Shown piece by piece: positions 1 through 6,080 of a stretch of DNA of 6,612 bases. A model generated the notes under the pieces. The model did no database searches. It was not told the DNA's origin and was given only the letters and a program-made list of their open reading frames with translations. Each line of letters opens with the position of its first letter. The stretch's first letter is position 1. The stretch comes from an uncultured Pseudorhodoferax sp. (GTDB taxonomy: Bacteria; Pseudomonadota; Gammaproteobacteria; Burkholderiales; Burkholderiaceae), in NCBI GenBank assembly GCA_913776795.1, contig CAJYRH010000326.1:1-6612 (forward strand). The letters are read 5' to 3'. The position numbers were made by a program, and so were the translations under genes.

Positions 1-358
1 CATCGCCGGCCTCGATCAGCGCCAGGCAGGCCAGCTGCAGTGCGGCCGAGGCACCGGCCGTGACCACGATGCGGCGCGCCGGCACCTGCACGCCCAGGCG
101 TTCGGCGTACCAGGCGCTGATGCGCTCGCGCAGCTCGGGCAGGCCGGTGGCCTGGGTGTACTGGGTGCGGCCATCGCGCACGGCGCGTGCGGCGGCCTCC
201 TGGACCAGCGGCGGCGCCGTGAAGTCGGGCTCGCCGATGTTGAGGAACACCATGGGCTGCGCGCCGCCCGCCACCTCGCGTGCGAGCGAGGCGGCCTCCT
301 TGGCCACCTCCATCACGTAGAACGGCTCGATGGCCTGGGCCCGGCGCGAGATCCTCAT
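1..358 (-). CDS. Class I/II PLP-dependent aminotransferase, N-terminal 119 residues (runs off left edge)
   Basis: The gene starts at ATG 358 and continues past base 1, so only about the first 119 residues are visible. The start overlaps the nusB stop as ATGA. Visible motifs fit the aspartate-aminotransferase fold type I family: an opening of the form [13 protein letters not shown], the substrate-arm motif GEPDF at residues 42-46, a [13 protein letters not shown] block near 65-77 and TAGASAAL near 100-107, which in this family leads into the cofactor-phosphate-binding helix. The catalytic lysine lies off the window, so activity cannot be judged. Family knowledge: these cytosolic enzymes move amino groups between amino acids and 2-oxo acids using pyridoxal phosphate. 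The substrate cannot be read from this fragment. There is no strong Shine-Dalgarno sequence, only an AAGAAG stretch 12 bases upstream, so translation probably depends on coupling to nusB. I am sure of the family and unsure of the role. Confidence 0.92.
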   Translation of the reverse strand, partial: MRISRRAQAIEPFYVMEVAKEAASLAREVAGGAQPMVFLNIGEPDFTAPPLVQEAAARAVRDGRTQYTQATGLPELRERISAWYAERLGVQVPARRIVVTAGASAALQLACLALIEAGD

Positions 359-897
359 GCGGCCGGTTTCTTCTTGGCGCGGTCGGCCTCGACCTCGGTG
401 GCGCGCAGCTGCGGCGACAGGCCGTTGAGGATGCCGTTGACGTACTTGTGCCCGTCGGTGCCGCCGAATTCCTTGGCCAGCTCGATGCACTCGTTGAGCA
501 CCACGCGCCAGGGTACGTCCGGGCAGTGGCGCATCTCGTAGATGCCGATCCACAGGACCACATGCTCGATCGGCGAGATGCGCTCCATGGTGCGGTCCAG
601 CAGCGGCTCCATCAGCGCATCCATCTGGCCCGCCTCGGCGATGCAGCCGTGCAGCAGGGCGTCGTAGTGCGCGGCATCGGCCTTGTGGAAGCCCGACAGG
701 TCGCGCGTGAAGACGTCGATCGCCGCCGCGTCGTTGCCGCTCACCACGTGCTGGTACAGCGCCTGCAGCGCGAACTCCCGCGCGCGGCTGCGTGCGTTCT
801 TGGCCGCGGCCTTGCGCGCGCCGGTGGCGGTGCGGCCGGTGCGGGTCTGGTGGCCTTGAGGGGTCTCAGGGCGGCTGTCGTCTTGGGGCTCGGTCAT
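355..897 (-). CDS. nusB: Transcription antitermination factor NusB
   Basis: This encodes a 180-residue NusB. In bacteria NusB binds boxA RNA together with NusE (ribosomal protein S10) and promotes antitermination on rRNA operons. The conserved core starts at the arginine-rich RNA-binding segment [15 protein letters not shown] (about residues 35-49). It continues with [18 protein letters not shown] (105-122) and the C-terminal signature [15 protein letters not shown] (132-146), then [11 protein letters not shown] (150-160). E. coli NusB is 139 residues. The extra length here is an N-terminal stretch of about 33 residues, low in complexity and rich in Thr, Arg, Gln and Ala, plus a short Lys-rich tail. 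The ATG at 897 overlaps the ribH stop as ATGA and is the only ATG available before the core. No good ribosome-binding site precedes it. Placement directly after ribH is a common bacterial arrangement. Confidence 0.98.
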   Translation of the reverse strand: MTEPQDDSRPETPQGHQTRTGRTATGARKAAAKNARSRAREFALQALYQHVVSGNDAAAIDVFTRDLSGFHKADAAHYDALLHGCIAEAGQMDALMEPLLDRTMERISPIEHVVLWIGIYEMRHCPDVPWRVVLNECIELAKEFGGTDGHKYVNGILNGLSPQLRATEVEADRAKKKPAA

Positions 898-1373
898 GGG
901 CGCAGTCGTTCGAGCAGGCGTGCCATCTCGACCGCCACGCGGGCTGCGTCGCGGCCCTTGTCGGTCTGGCGGGCCACGGCCTGCTCCATGTTTTCGGTGG
1001 TCAGGATCGCGTTGGCGATCGGGATGCGGTGGTCCAGCGCAATGCGGCTCACGCTGGCGCCCGACTCGTTGGCCACCAGCTCGAAGTGGTAGGTCTCACC
1101 GCGCACGACGCAGCCCAGCGCGACCAGCGCGTCGTAGCGGCGCGAGGCGGCCATGGCCTGCAGCGCGGTGGGCACCTCCAGCGCGCCGGGCACGGTCTCG
1201 TGGCGGATCTGCTCGGCGGCGACGCCCAGTGCGGCCAGTTCCTGCTTGCAGGCATCCGCCAGTGCATCGGTGATGTCGGCGTTGAAGCGAGCCTGCACGA
1301 TGCCAATGGACAGGCCTCGGCCGTCCAGGCGGGGGTCGTTGCCGGCGAGCTCGCCCTGGTTGGCGCCCTTCAT
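894..1373 (-). CDS. ribH: 6,7-dimethyl-8-ribityllumazine synthase (RibH)
   Basis: This 159-residue protein has the usual lumazine synthase length. The enzyme condenses 5-amino-6-ribitylaminouracil with 3,4-dihydroxy-2-butanone 4-phosphate in the penultimate step of riboflavin synthesis and forms pentamers or larger cytosolic shells. Visible signatures are QARFN at 27-31 (the aromatic residue that stacks on the pyrimidine), VPGALEVP at 61-68, and [12 protein letters not shown] at 87-98. His96 matches the family's catalytic histidine. [15 protein letters not shown] at 118-132 is the C-terminal signature. The start at ATG 1373 is well supported: an AAGGA Shine-Dalgarno sequence lies 5 bases upstream (1379-1383) and the start overlaps the preceding ribB stop as ATGA. 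A longer reading in the same frame runs through ribB but is only a shadow. Downstream the gene overlaps nusB in the same way. Confidence 0.98.
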   Translation of the reverse strand: MKGANQGELAGNDPRLDGRGLSIGIVQARFNADITDALADACKQELAALGVAAEQIRHETVPGALEVPTALQAMAASRRYDALVALGCVVRGETYHFELVANESGASVSRIALDHRIPIANAILTTENMEQAVARQTDKGRDAARVAVEMARLLERLRP

Positions 1374-2518
1374 GCGTGTCCTTTGTCTTGGCCAGGATCC
1401 TGGCCGGGAGTGAGGTAGCCCGTGTTCTCCAGGCCATAGCCGGTCATGCTGGGCATGCGGCGCGGGTTGCCCATGAGGCGCATGCGCTGCACACCGCAAT
1501 CGCGCAGGATCTGCGCGCCCACGCCGTAGGTGCGCAGGTCCATGCGGCCGCGCTCGGGCGCCTGCGCGGCGCGCGCCGTGCCTTCGAACTGGGCCAGCAG
1601 GTCGGCAGCGCTTTCGCCGCAGTTCAACAGCACGGCCACGCCGGCGCCTTCCTTGGCGATGTGGGCCAGGCTGGATGGCAGCGTCCAGGAGTGCATGGAG
1701 CGGTCGACCTCCAGCAGATCGAGTGCGGACAAAGGTTCGTGCACGCGCACGGCGACACTGGTGTCCGGGCTCCAGCTGCCCTTGACCAGGGCCAGGTGCA
1801 CACTGGCGCTGGGCTTGTCCTGGTAGGCATGGGCCGTGAAAGTACCGCAGGCGGTCTGGATTTCGCGGCTGCCCACGCGCTCGACGAGCGATTCTGTGCG
1901 GCTGCGGTATTCGATCAGGTCGGCGATGGTGCCGATCTTGAGGCTGTGCTGGGCCGCGAACAGCTGCAGGTCGGGCAGCCGTGCCATCGTGCCGTCCTCG
2001 TTCATCACCTCGCAGATCACCGAGGCCGGGCTGCAGCCCGCCATGACGGAGAGGTCGCAGCCGGCTTCGGTGTGGCCCGCGCGCATCAGCACGCCGCCGT
2101 CCACGGCCTGCAACGGGAAGATGTGACCGGGCTGGACGAGGTCTTCGGCACGTGCGTTGCGCGCCACGGCCGCCTGCACGGTGCGCGCGCGGTCGGCAGC
2201 CGAGATGCCGGTGGTCACGCCCTCGGCGGCTTCGATCGACACCGTGAACGCGGTCGAATGCTTGGCACCGTTGCGCGCCACCATGGGCGGCAGGCGCAGG
2301 CGCTCGCACAGCTCGCGCGACAGCGTCAGGCAGATCAGGCCGCGCGCATGGCGGGCCATGAAGTTGATGGCCTCGGGCGTCACATGGTCGGCGGCCAGCA
2401 CGAGGTCGCCCTCGTTCTCGCGGTCTTCCTCGTCCACGAGGATGACCATGCGGCCGGCGCGCAGTTCGGCCACGATGTCCTCGACCGGAGAGATCGGTGC
2501 AGGGGAGGGGAATGTCAT
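1370..2518 (-). CDS. ribB: 3,4-dihydroxy-2-butanone-4-phosphate synthase with degenerate GTP cyclohydrolase II-like domain (RibBX type; usually labelled RibBA)
   Basis: A 382-residue two-domain protein. Residues 1 to about 205 form an intact RibB domain: [10 protein letters not shown] at 29-38 (acidic metal and substrate loop), [12 protein letters not shown] at 53-64, TAFTVSIEA at 89-97, [12 protein letters not shown] at 100-111, PGHIFPL at 130-136, RAGHTEA at 146-152 with His149, and [12 protein letters not shown] at 173-184. It converts ribulose 5-phosphate to 3,4-dihydroxy-2-butanone 4-phosphate plus formate. Residues about 220-382 resemble RibA, but the segment matching the zinc-binding CxxxGDxxxSxRCDCG region (about 258-276) has no cysteine, and the RQEGRGIGL-type catalytic loop is replaced by [11 protein letters not shown] (298-308). 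I infer that the second domain has no cyclohydrolase activity, as in the RibBX variant known from Proteobacteria. The start at ATG 2518 overlaps the ribE stop as ATGA and has AAGGA 9 bases upstream. Confidence 0.96.
   Translation of the reverse strand: MTFPSPAPISPVEDIVAELRAGRMVILVDEEDRENEGDLVLAADHVTPEAINFMARHARGLICLTLSRELCERLRLPPMVARNGAKHSTAFTVSIEAAEGVTTGISAADRARTVQAAVARNARAEDLVQPGHIFPLQAVDGGVLMRAGHTEAGCDLSVMAGCSPASVICEVMNEDGTMARLPDLQLFAAQHSLKIGTIADLIEYRSRTESLVERVGSREIQTACGTFTAHAYQDKPSASVHLALVKGSWSPDTSVAVRVHEPLSALDLLEVDRSMHSWTLPSSLAHIAKEGAGVAVLLNCGESAADLLAQFEGTARAAQAPERGRMDLRTYGVGAQILRDCGVQRMRLMGNPRRMPSMTGYGLENTGYLTPGQDPGQDKGHA
1379..1383 (-). promoter_or_regulatory. Shine-Dalgarno sequence of ribH
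   Basis: On the minus strand AAGGA (AAAGGA if base 1384 is included) lies 5 bases before the ribH ATG, close to ideal spacing. It sits inside the last codons of ribB. It fixes the ribH start at 1373 and implies that ribH can recruit ribosomes itself, unlike nusB and the aminotransferase, which lack such a site. Confidence 0.75.
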
Positions 2519-3147
2519 GCGTTGTTGTCCTTGCCCAGCCGCAGCATGCGTTCCACGTAGCGGGCGATGGTGTCGATCTCCAGGTTCACGGGCGAGCCCT
2601 GGCGCAGGTCGCCCAGCGTGGTGTGCTCCACCGTGTGCGGAATCAGATTGATGCGGATGACGCAGCCGCCTGAGACATCTTCCACCGCGTTGACCGTGAG
2701 GCTCACGCCCTGCACCGTGACCGAGCCCTTGTAGGCCATGTAGCGGGCCAGCTCTGTGGGAGCCAGGATGTCCAGCGCCCAGCTTTCGCCGACCTGCTCG
2801 AAGCGCTGCACATGGCCCAGGCCGTCGACATGGCCCGAGACGATGTGGCCGCCGAGGCGGTCGTGCGCGCGCAGCGCCTTCTCGAGGTTGACACGGCCCA
2901 CTTCGGCCAGACCCGCGGTACGGGCCAGCGATTCGGCCGAGATGTCGACCGTGAAGCGCAGCGCCGGAGCGTCGAGCGTCGTGACCGTCATGCAGGCGCC
3001 GTTGAGTGCGACGCTGTCGCCCAGGCCCACGTCGTCGAGGTAGCCGGCAGGCGTCTCGATGGCGAGCCGCTTGCCGTGGCTGGAGGAGCTGCCGAGGTCG
3101 TGGACGGCGGCGATGCGCCCCACGCCGGTGATGATTCCCGTGAACAT
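2515..3147 (-). CDS. ribE: Riboflavin synthase, alpha subunit type
   Basis: This encodes a 210-residue riboflavin synthase, the usual length. It dismutates two 6,7-dimethyl-8-ribityllumazine molecules into riboflavin and 5-amino-6-ribitylaminouracil, the final pathway step, and acts as a cytosolic trimer. The tandem-barrel layout is clear. Barrel one begins with the invariant MFTGII and has LNGACMTV at 48-55 and [16 protein letters not shown] at 65-80. VNLEKAL (86-92) and [11 protein letters not shown] (99-109) lead into barrel two, which has [14 protein letters not shown] (140-153), [10 protein letters not shown] (169-178) and [15 protein letters not shown] (187-201). The start is set at ATG 3147 because MFTGII is the conserved N-terminus. 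An in-frame ATG at 3255 would add 36 unrelated residues overlapping ribD. No clear Shine-Dalgarno sequence precedes the start. The gene overlaps ribB by ATGA. E. coli calls this gene ribC or ribE; I use ribE. Confidence 0.97.
   Translation of the reverse strand: MFTGIITGVGRIAAVHDLGSSSSHGKRLAIETPAGYLDDVGLGDSVALNGACMTVTTLDAPALRFTVDISAESLARTAGLAEVGRVNLEKALRAHDRLGGHIVSGHVDGLGHVQRFEQVGESWALDILAPTELARYMAYKGSVTVQGVSLTVNAVEDVSGGCVIRINLIPHTVEHTTLGDLRQGSPVNLEIDTIARYVERMLRLGKDNNA
2528..2532 (-). promoter_or_regulatory. Shine-Dalgarno sequence of ribB
   Basis: AAGGA on the minus strand lies 9 bases before the ribB ATG at 2518, inside the last codons of ribE. With the ATGA overlap it fixes the ribB start and excludes the much longer same-frame reading that extends back through ribE to 3157. 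Confidence 0.65.
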
Positions 3148-3160
3148 AGCCGCGCATTTT

Positions 3161-3179
3161 CGCAGGCTTTGCGCCTGCG
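3161..3179 (-). repeat. Small inverted repeat (hairpin) in the ribD-ribE gap
   Basis: The sequence CGCAGGC (3161-3167) and its reverse complement GCCTGCG (3173-3179) flank a 5-base loop, giving a perfect 7-bp GC-rich stem. In the mRNA the stem ends 13 bases before the ribE ATG and is followed by AAAATGCG, not by a U-run, so it does not look like an intrinsic terminator. It could protect or separate the ribD and ribE parts of the message, or affect ribE initiation. It is also short enough to be chance in GC-rich DNA. This gap is the longest non-coding stretch in the window, and I see no FMN riboswitch in it. Confidence 0.5.
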
Positions 3180-3193
3180 CCGGGTGCCTGGGG

Positions 3194-4306
3194 TCAGAAG
3201 GCGCTGCGGCCTGGCACTTGGGCGAGGATGCGCAGGTCGGTGCCGATGCGCTCAACGTCGACCCATTGCAGCGCCTGTGCCTGTGCCAGGTCGTCCAGCG
3301 GCCCCAGGCGCGCCATGCCCAGGCCTTGGCCGATCAGCTTGGGCGCGAGGTAGACCAGCAGCTCGTCCACCAAGCCCTCGCGCAGCAGCGAGCCGTTGAG
3401 CTGGGTGCCGGCTTCCACGTGGACTTCGTTGACCTCGCGCGTGGCCAGGTCGTCCAGCAGGGCGGCGAGGTCGACTTTGGCAGCAGTCTGTGGCGTCGGG
3501 CCAGGCAGGACGGTGACGGTGGCGCTGCGCGCGCGCAGGGCGTCGGCCCTGGCCTCGTCGTCGCTGGCGGTGTAGACGAGCAGTTGCCGCCTGGGGGCGA
3601 ACAGCGTGGCCGTCAGCGGCAGCTGCAGCCGGCTGTCGACCAGTACCAGGTGGGGCTGGCGCGTGGTGGGAACCAGGCGCACGTCGAGCCGGGGATCGTC
3701 CTGCAACACTGTGCCGATTCCCGTCAGGACGGCACAGGCCCGGGCGCGCCAGGCGTGGCCGTCGGTGCGGGCTGGCGTGTCGGTGATCCACTGGCTGCGG
3801 CCATCGTCGAGCGCGGTTCGGCCGTCCAGCGACGCAGCGATCTTCATGCGCACCCACGGCCGACCGCGCAGCATGCGGCTGAAAAAGCCGATGTTGAGCG
3901 CGCGCGAGGCGGCGCCGCCCAGCCCGCATTCGACCGCGATGCCGGCGGCGGCCAGCCGGGCGAGGCCCTGGCCTGCAACCTTGGGATTGGGGTCTTCGCA
4001 GGCCGCGACGACGCGCGCGACGCCGGCCGCGATCAGCGCGTCGCAGCAGGGCCCCGTGCGGCCATGGTGTGCGCAGGGCTCCAGCGTGACCCAAGCGGTC
4101 GCGCCGGCCACCGAATGGCCCCTGGCCTGGGCATCGCGCAGCGCCATGATCTCCGCATGCGGACCGCCCGCCTGCTGCGTGAAGCCTCGGCCCAGCACGC
4201 GGCCTGCAGCGTCGCTGAGCACGCAGCCCACGCGCGGGTTGGGGTTGGACAGGGTCAGCGCCTGTTCGGCCAGCGCCAGGGCCTCGGGCATGAAATCGGG
4301 TGTCAC
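3194..4306 (-). CDS. ribD: Bifunctional diaminohydroxyphosphoribosylaminopyrimidine deaminase / 5-amino-6-(5-phosphoribosylamino)uracil reductase (RibD)
   Basis: A two-domain enzyme carrying out the second and third steps of the riboflavin pathway in the cytosol: a zinc-dependent deaminase followed by an NADPH-dependent reductase. Counting from GTG 4306 (370 residues), the deaminase shows SNPNPRVGCV at 20-29, HAEIMAL at 50-56 and EPCAHHGRTGPCCDALIAAGV at 76-96, giving zinc ligands His50, Cys78 and Cys87. The family usually has GRTPPC where this has GRTGPC. The reductase begins near 150: MKIAASLDGRTAL (154-166), SQWITD (171-176), AVLTGIGTVLQDDPRL (192-207), and HVEAGTQLNGSLL with DELLVYLAPKLIG (296-326). 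The start is uncertain: TTG 4321 (375 residues), GTG 4306 and ATG 4291 are all possible, with no strong ribosome-binding site for any. I prefer GTG because it puts the zinc histidine at position 50, as I recall for E. coli RibD. The gene closely follows pilY1. Confidence 0.96.
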   Translation of the reverse strand: MTPDFMPEALALAEQALTLSNPNPRVGCVLSDAAGRVLGRGFTQQAGGPHAEIMALRDAQARGHSVAGATAWVTLEPCAHHGRTGPCCDALIAAGVARVVAACEDPNPKVAGQGLARLAAAGIAVECGLGGAASRALNIGFFSRMLRGRPWVRMKIAASLDGRTALDDGRSQWITDTPARTDGHAWRARACAVLTGIGTVLQDDPRLDVRLVPTTRQPHLVLVDSRLQLPLTATLFAPRRQLLVYTASDDEARADALRARSATVTVLPGPTPQTAAKVDLAALLDDLATREVNEVHVEAGTQLNGSLLREGLVDELLVYLAPKLIGQGLGMARLGPLDDLAQAQALQWVDVERIGTDLRILAQVPGRSAF

Positions 4307-4328
4307 GACCCGGATTGTCAAGGATCGC

Positions 4329-6080
4329 TCAGGGTTGCTCGCGCCAGCCGGCCCGTGCGCCCGCCGTTGTGCCGGTGCGCAGCATGATCCTCTGGCCGTC
4401 GGCGGAGTGCAGTGAAGCCTCGCCGCTGCCGGGGCGCCGTGACAGCAGCGCAGGGCCGGCCGGCGCGCTGACCATGGCCGGCGGCGGCGCCGGCAGGCCG
4501 GTCTCGGCCAGTATGAACGGAGTCTGGACAGGCGGCATGCCGGTCAGCAGGTTCAGCACCGACACCCAGGCGCGCCCCGAACTGCGCGGCTGCGTGCCGC
4601 CGGCGGGCGCCACGCTGCGCACCAGCAACTTGTGGCCCTCGAACAGCTGGGGGTTGTGCAGGACGCGCTGGCCGGGGTGCGGCAAATCTATCCACCAGCC
4701 GCGTGGCCGCGCGACATCGACCGGTTGGGCCACGCTGCGGATGCTGCGGTAGTCCGTGCCCTGCGCGGCAGTGGCTTCACCGTAGGCCAGCGCGCTCAGC
4801 GTGTCTGGACGCTGGCAGCCAGCGCTTTCCGGTTGCAGCGGATCGGATGGGCCGCGGTCGTGCAGGCCGTACAGCGATTGCGGGTCGGTGACGGCGCTGT
4901 CCTGGTCCAGCAGGTGGCGGCCGGTGCCGAAGACAAGCATCCAGCCACCGGCCGGATGCGGCTGCGCATAGGGCGCCGTGGTGATGGGCTGGCGGCGGCC
5001 CTGCGCGTCGCAGGCCGTGAAGAGGCGGCTGGCGTGCCAGGCACTTTCGGCACCGGCGAGGTCGAACCGCCACATCTGACCCTGCAGGTCGCCGGCGTAG
5101 GCCCGGTCCACCCTGCCATCGCCGTCGGTGTCCAGCAGCCGCGGCATGGCCAGGCCGTTATGGCCTGCATGGGGGCACGGAGCGTCCGCCATGCACGGCG
5201 ACAGACGGACCAGCTCACGGGCCTGGTCGAGGTATTGCACGAGCAGGACCGGACGCCCTGCTCTGCTGAAGTATCCGTTGCCGAGCACCAGCGCCCAGCG
5301 GCCGCCGGCCATCTTCACGATATGGCGAGCGCGGTTGGCGGTTGCGTCATCGAGCACGGCAGGCCCATGCACCTGCCCGATGTCGGCGTCAGTGCCGTCG
5401 GTGGTGTCGGCGATGACGAGATCGGCGGCGCGGCCCCATGCAAAGTGGTCTGGCGCACTGACGTCCAGCACCACATAGCCCGGCCCGCCCGTGCCGAGCC
5501 CGGCAGCGAGCAGATTCCGTGGCCCAGCCTGCGGTGCCAGTGGTGCTTCGCCACCGAACAGCGGTCCATCGACGGCGAGCTTGCCAGTGCGGCGCTGCAG
5601 CCGGCGAGGGACATAGGCCAGCAGCTCGCTGCCGTCGTCAGCGGCAAATCCGTGCAGCATGCCGTCGGTGGTGCCGGCATAGACCATGGCGCGGCGCGCC
5701 GACGCACCGTCGCGCCCTGCGACGAACCACAGGTTGGCGTTGCGCACGGCCCCCAGAGGCACTGCACCGTACCGATCGACCAGCGCGGTTCCATCAGCAC
5801 CGTGGCGCTCCACCCCCGCGCTGATCAGGTTGCGCGATGCGGCATTCAGGCCTCGCAGTTGCGCCGCTGCACTCCAGCGCGGATGACTTGCCGCAGGACT
5901 TTCCAGAGACTGCACATCGCCGGTGTCCGTCGTGCTGTCGTACCAGCCGACGAACAATTGCTGGCTCTGCAGTGGACTGCCGGAGACCGCAACCATCGCA
6001 CTGGGCTGCGGCTCGGCGGTGGCGCTGGCGGCGAGCACGCAGAGCAGGGCGGCCTGGGAACGCAGAGATAGCGTGGTCAT
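4329..6080 (-). CDS. pilY1: Short PilY1-like type IV pilus protein (signal peptide plus beta-propeller)
   Basis: A 583-residue secreted protein matching the C-terminal beta-propeller of PilY1, the calcium-binding pilus tip/assembly adhesin. Residues 1-22 are a Sec signal peptide with a likely cut after Ala20-Thr-Ala22. The propeller starts at once: RWSAAAQL (68-75), YAGTTDGMLHGF (134-145), LAYVPRRL (154-161), WALVLGNGYFSRAGRPVLLV (262-281), the calcium loop DTDGDGRVD (317-325, ligands Asp317, 319, 321, 325), YAGDLQGQMWRFDL (328-341), QPITTAPY (364-371), VFGTGRHL (383-390) and a closing GWRE (578-581). The large N-terminal region of typical PilY1 (often over 1000 residues, with a von Willebrand A-like domain) is absent. 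The start at ATG 6080 is supported by GGAG 9 bases upstream (6090-6093) and the ATGA overlap with pilX. Downstream is ribD, not the pilE-like gene often found. The family is clear; the function of this short form is inferred. Confidence 0.9.
   Translation of the reverse strand: MTTLSLRSQAALLCVLAASATAEPQPSAMVAVSGSPLQSQQLFVGWYDSTTDTGDVQSLESPAASHPRWSAAAQLRGLNAASRNLISAGVERHGADGTALVDRYGAVPLGAVRNANLWFVAGRDGASARRAMVYAGTTDGMLHGFAADDGSELLAYVPRRLQRRTGKLAVDGPLFGGEAPLAPQAGPRNLLAAGLGTGGPGYVVLDVSAPDHFAWGRAADLVIADTTDGTDADIGQVHGPAVLDDATANRARHIVKMAGGRWALVLGNGYFSRAGRPVLLVQYLDQARELVRLSPCMADAPCPHAGHNGLAMPRLLDTDGDGRVDRAYAGDLQGQMWRFDLAGAESAWHASRLFTACDAQGRRQPITTAPYAQPHPAGGWMLVFGTGRHLLDQDSAVTDPQSLYGLHDRGPSDPLQPESAGCQRPDTLSALAYGEATAAQGTDYRSIRSVAQPVDVARPRGWWIDLPHPGQRVLHNPQLFEGHKLLVRSVAPAGGTQPRSSGRAWVSVLNLLTGMPPVQTPFILAETGLPAPPPAMVSAPAGPALLSRRPGSGEASLHSADGQRIMLRTGTTAGARAGWREQP

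Noticed and set aside
280..1092. 270-residue plus-strand open frame opposite nusB and the end of ribH
   Set aside because: It is antisense to well-supported genes on the minus strand, with Arg/Ala/Val-rich composition and no motif.
894..2309. 471-residue reading extending ribH back through ribB
   Set aside because: Lumazine synthase is complete from 1373 with its own Shine-Dalgarno sequence; the upstream part is an Arg/Pro-rich shadow of ribB.
1376..2560. 394-residue plus-strand open frame antisense to ribB
   Set aside because: It mirrors ribB codons in GC-rich DNA, has His/Arg/Gly/Ala-rich composition and shows no family motif.
1370..3157. 595-residue reading extending ribB back through ribE
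   Set aside because: The extension is the out-of-frame shadow of riboflavin synthase; the ATGA overlap, AAGGA and the RibB N-terminus place the start at 2518.
3161..3179. The ribD-ribE hairpin as a rho-independent terminator
   Set aside because: No T-run follows the stem in the direction of transcription, and termination here would cut ribE and the rest of the operon off from ribD.
3148..3255. 36-residue N-terminal extension of ribE
   Set aside because: MFTGII is the conserved N-terminus of riboflavin synthase, and the extension overlaps ribD and matches no known domain.
4316..4321. TTGACA on the minus strand as a possible -35 promoter box for ribD
   Set aside because: At 16-18 bases spacing the next hexamers (such as CGATTT) are poor -10 boxes, and the site lies at the ribD start, which would leave the start upstream of transcription.
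3059..4387. 442-residue plus-strand open frame antisense to ribD
   Set aside because: RibD on the other strand carries complete catalytic motifs; this frame has low-complexity Arg/Gly/Gln composition and no recognisable domain.
4632..6071. 479-residue plus-strand open frame antisense to pilY1
   Set aside because: It lies exactly opposite pilY1, which has a signal peptide and propeller motifs. The frame has no motifs and probably stays open only through GC bias.
6030..6080. Cys14 in the PilY1 signal peptide as a lipoprotein cysteine
   Set aside because: The residue before Cys is Leu (ALLC), not the Gly/Ala/Ser a lipobox needs; a standard cut after Ala-Thr-Ala fits better.
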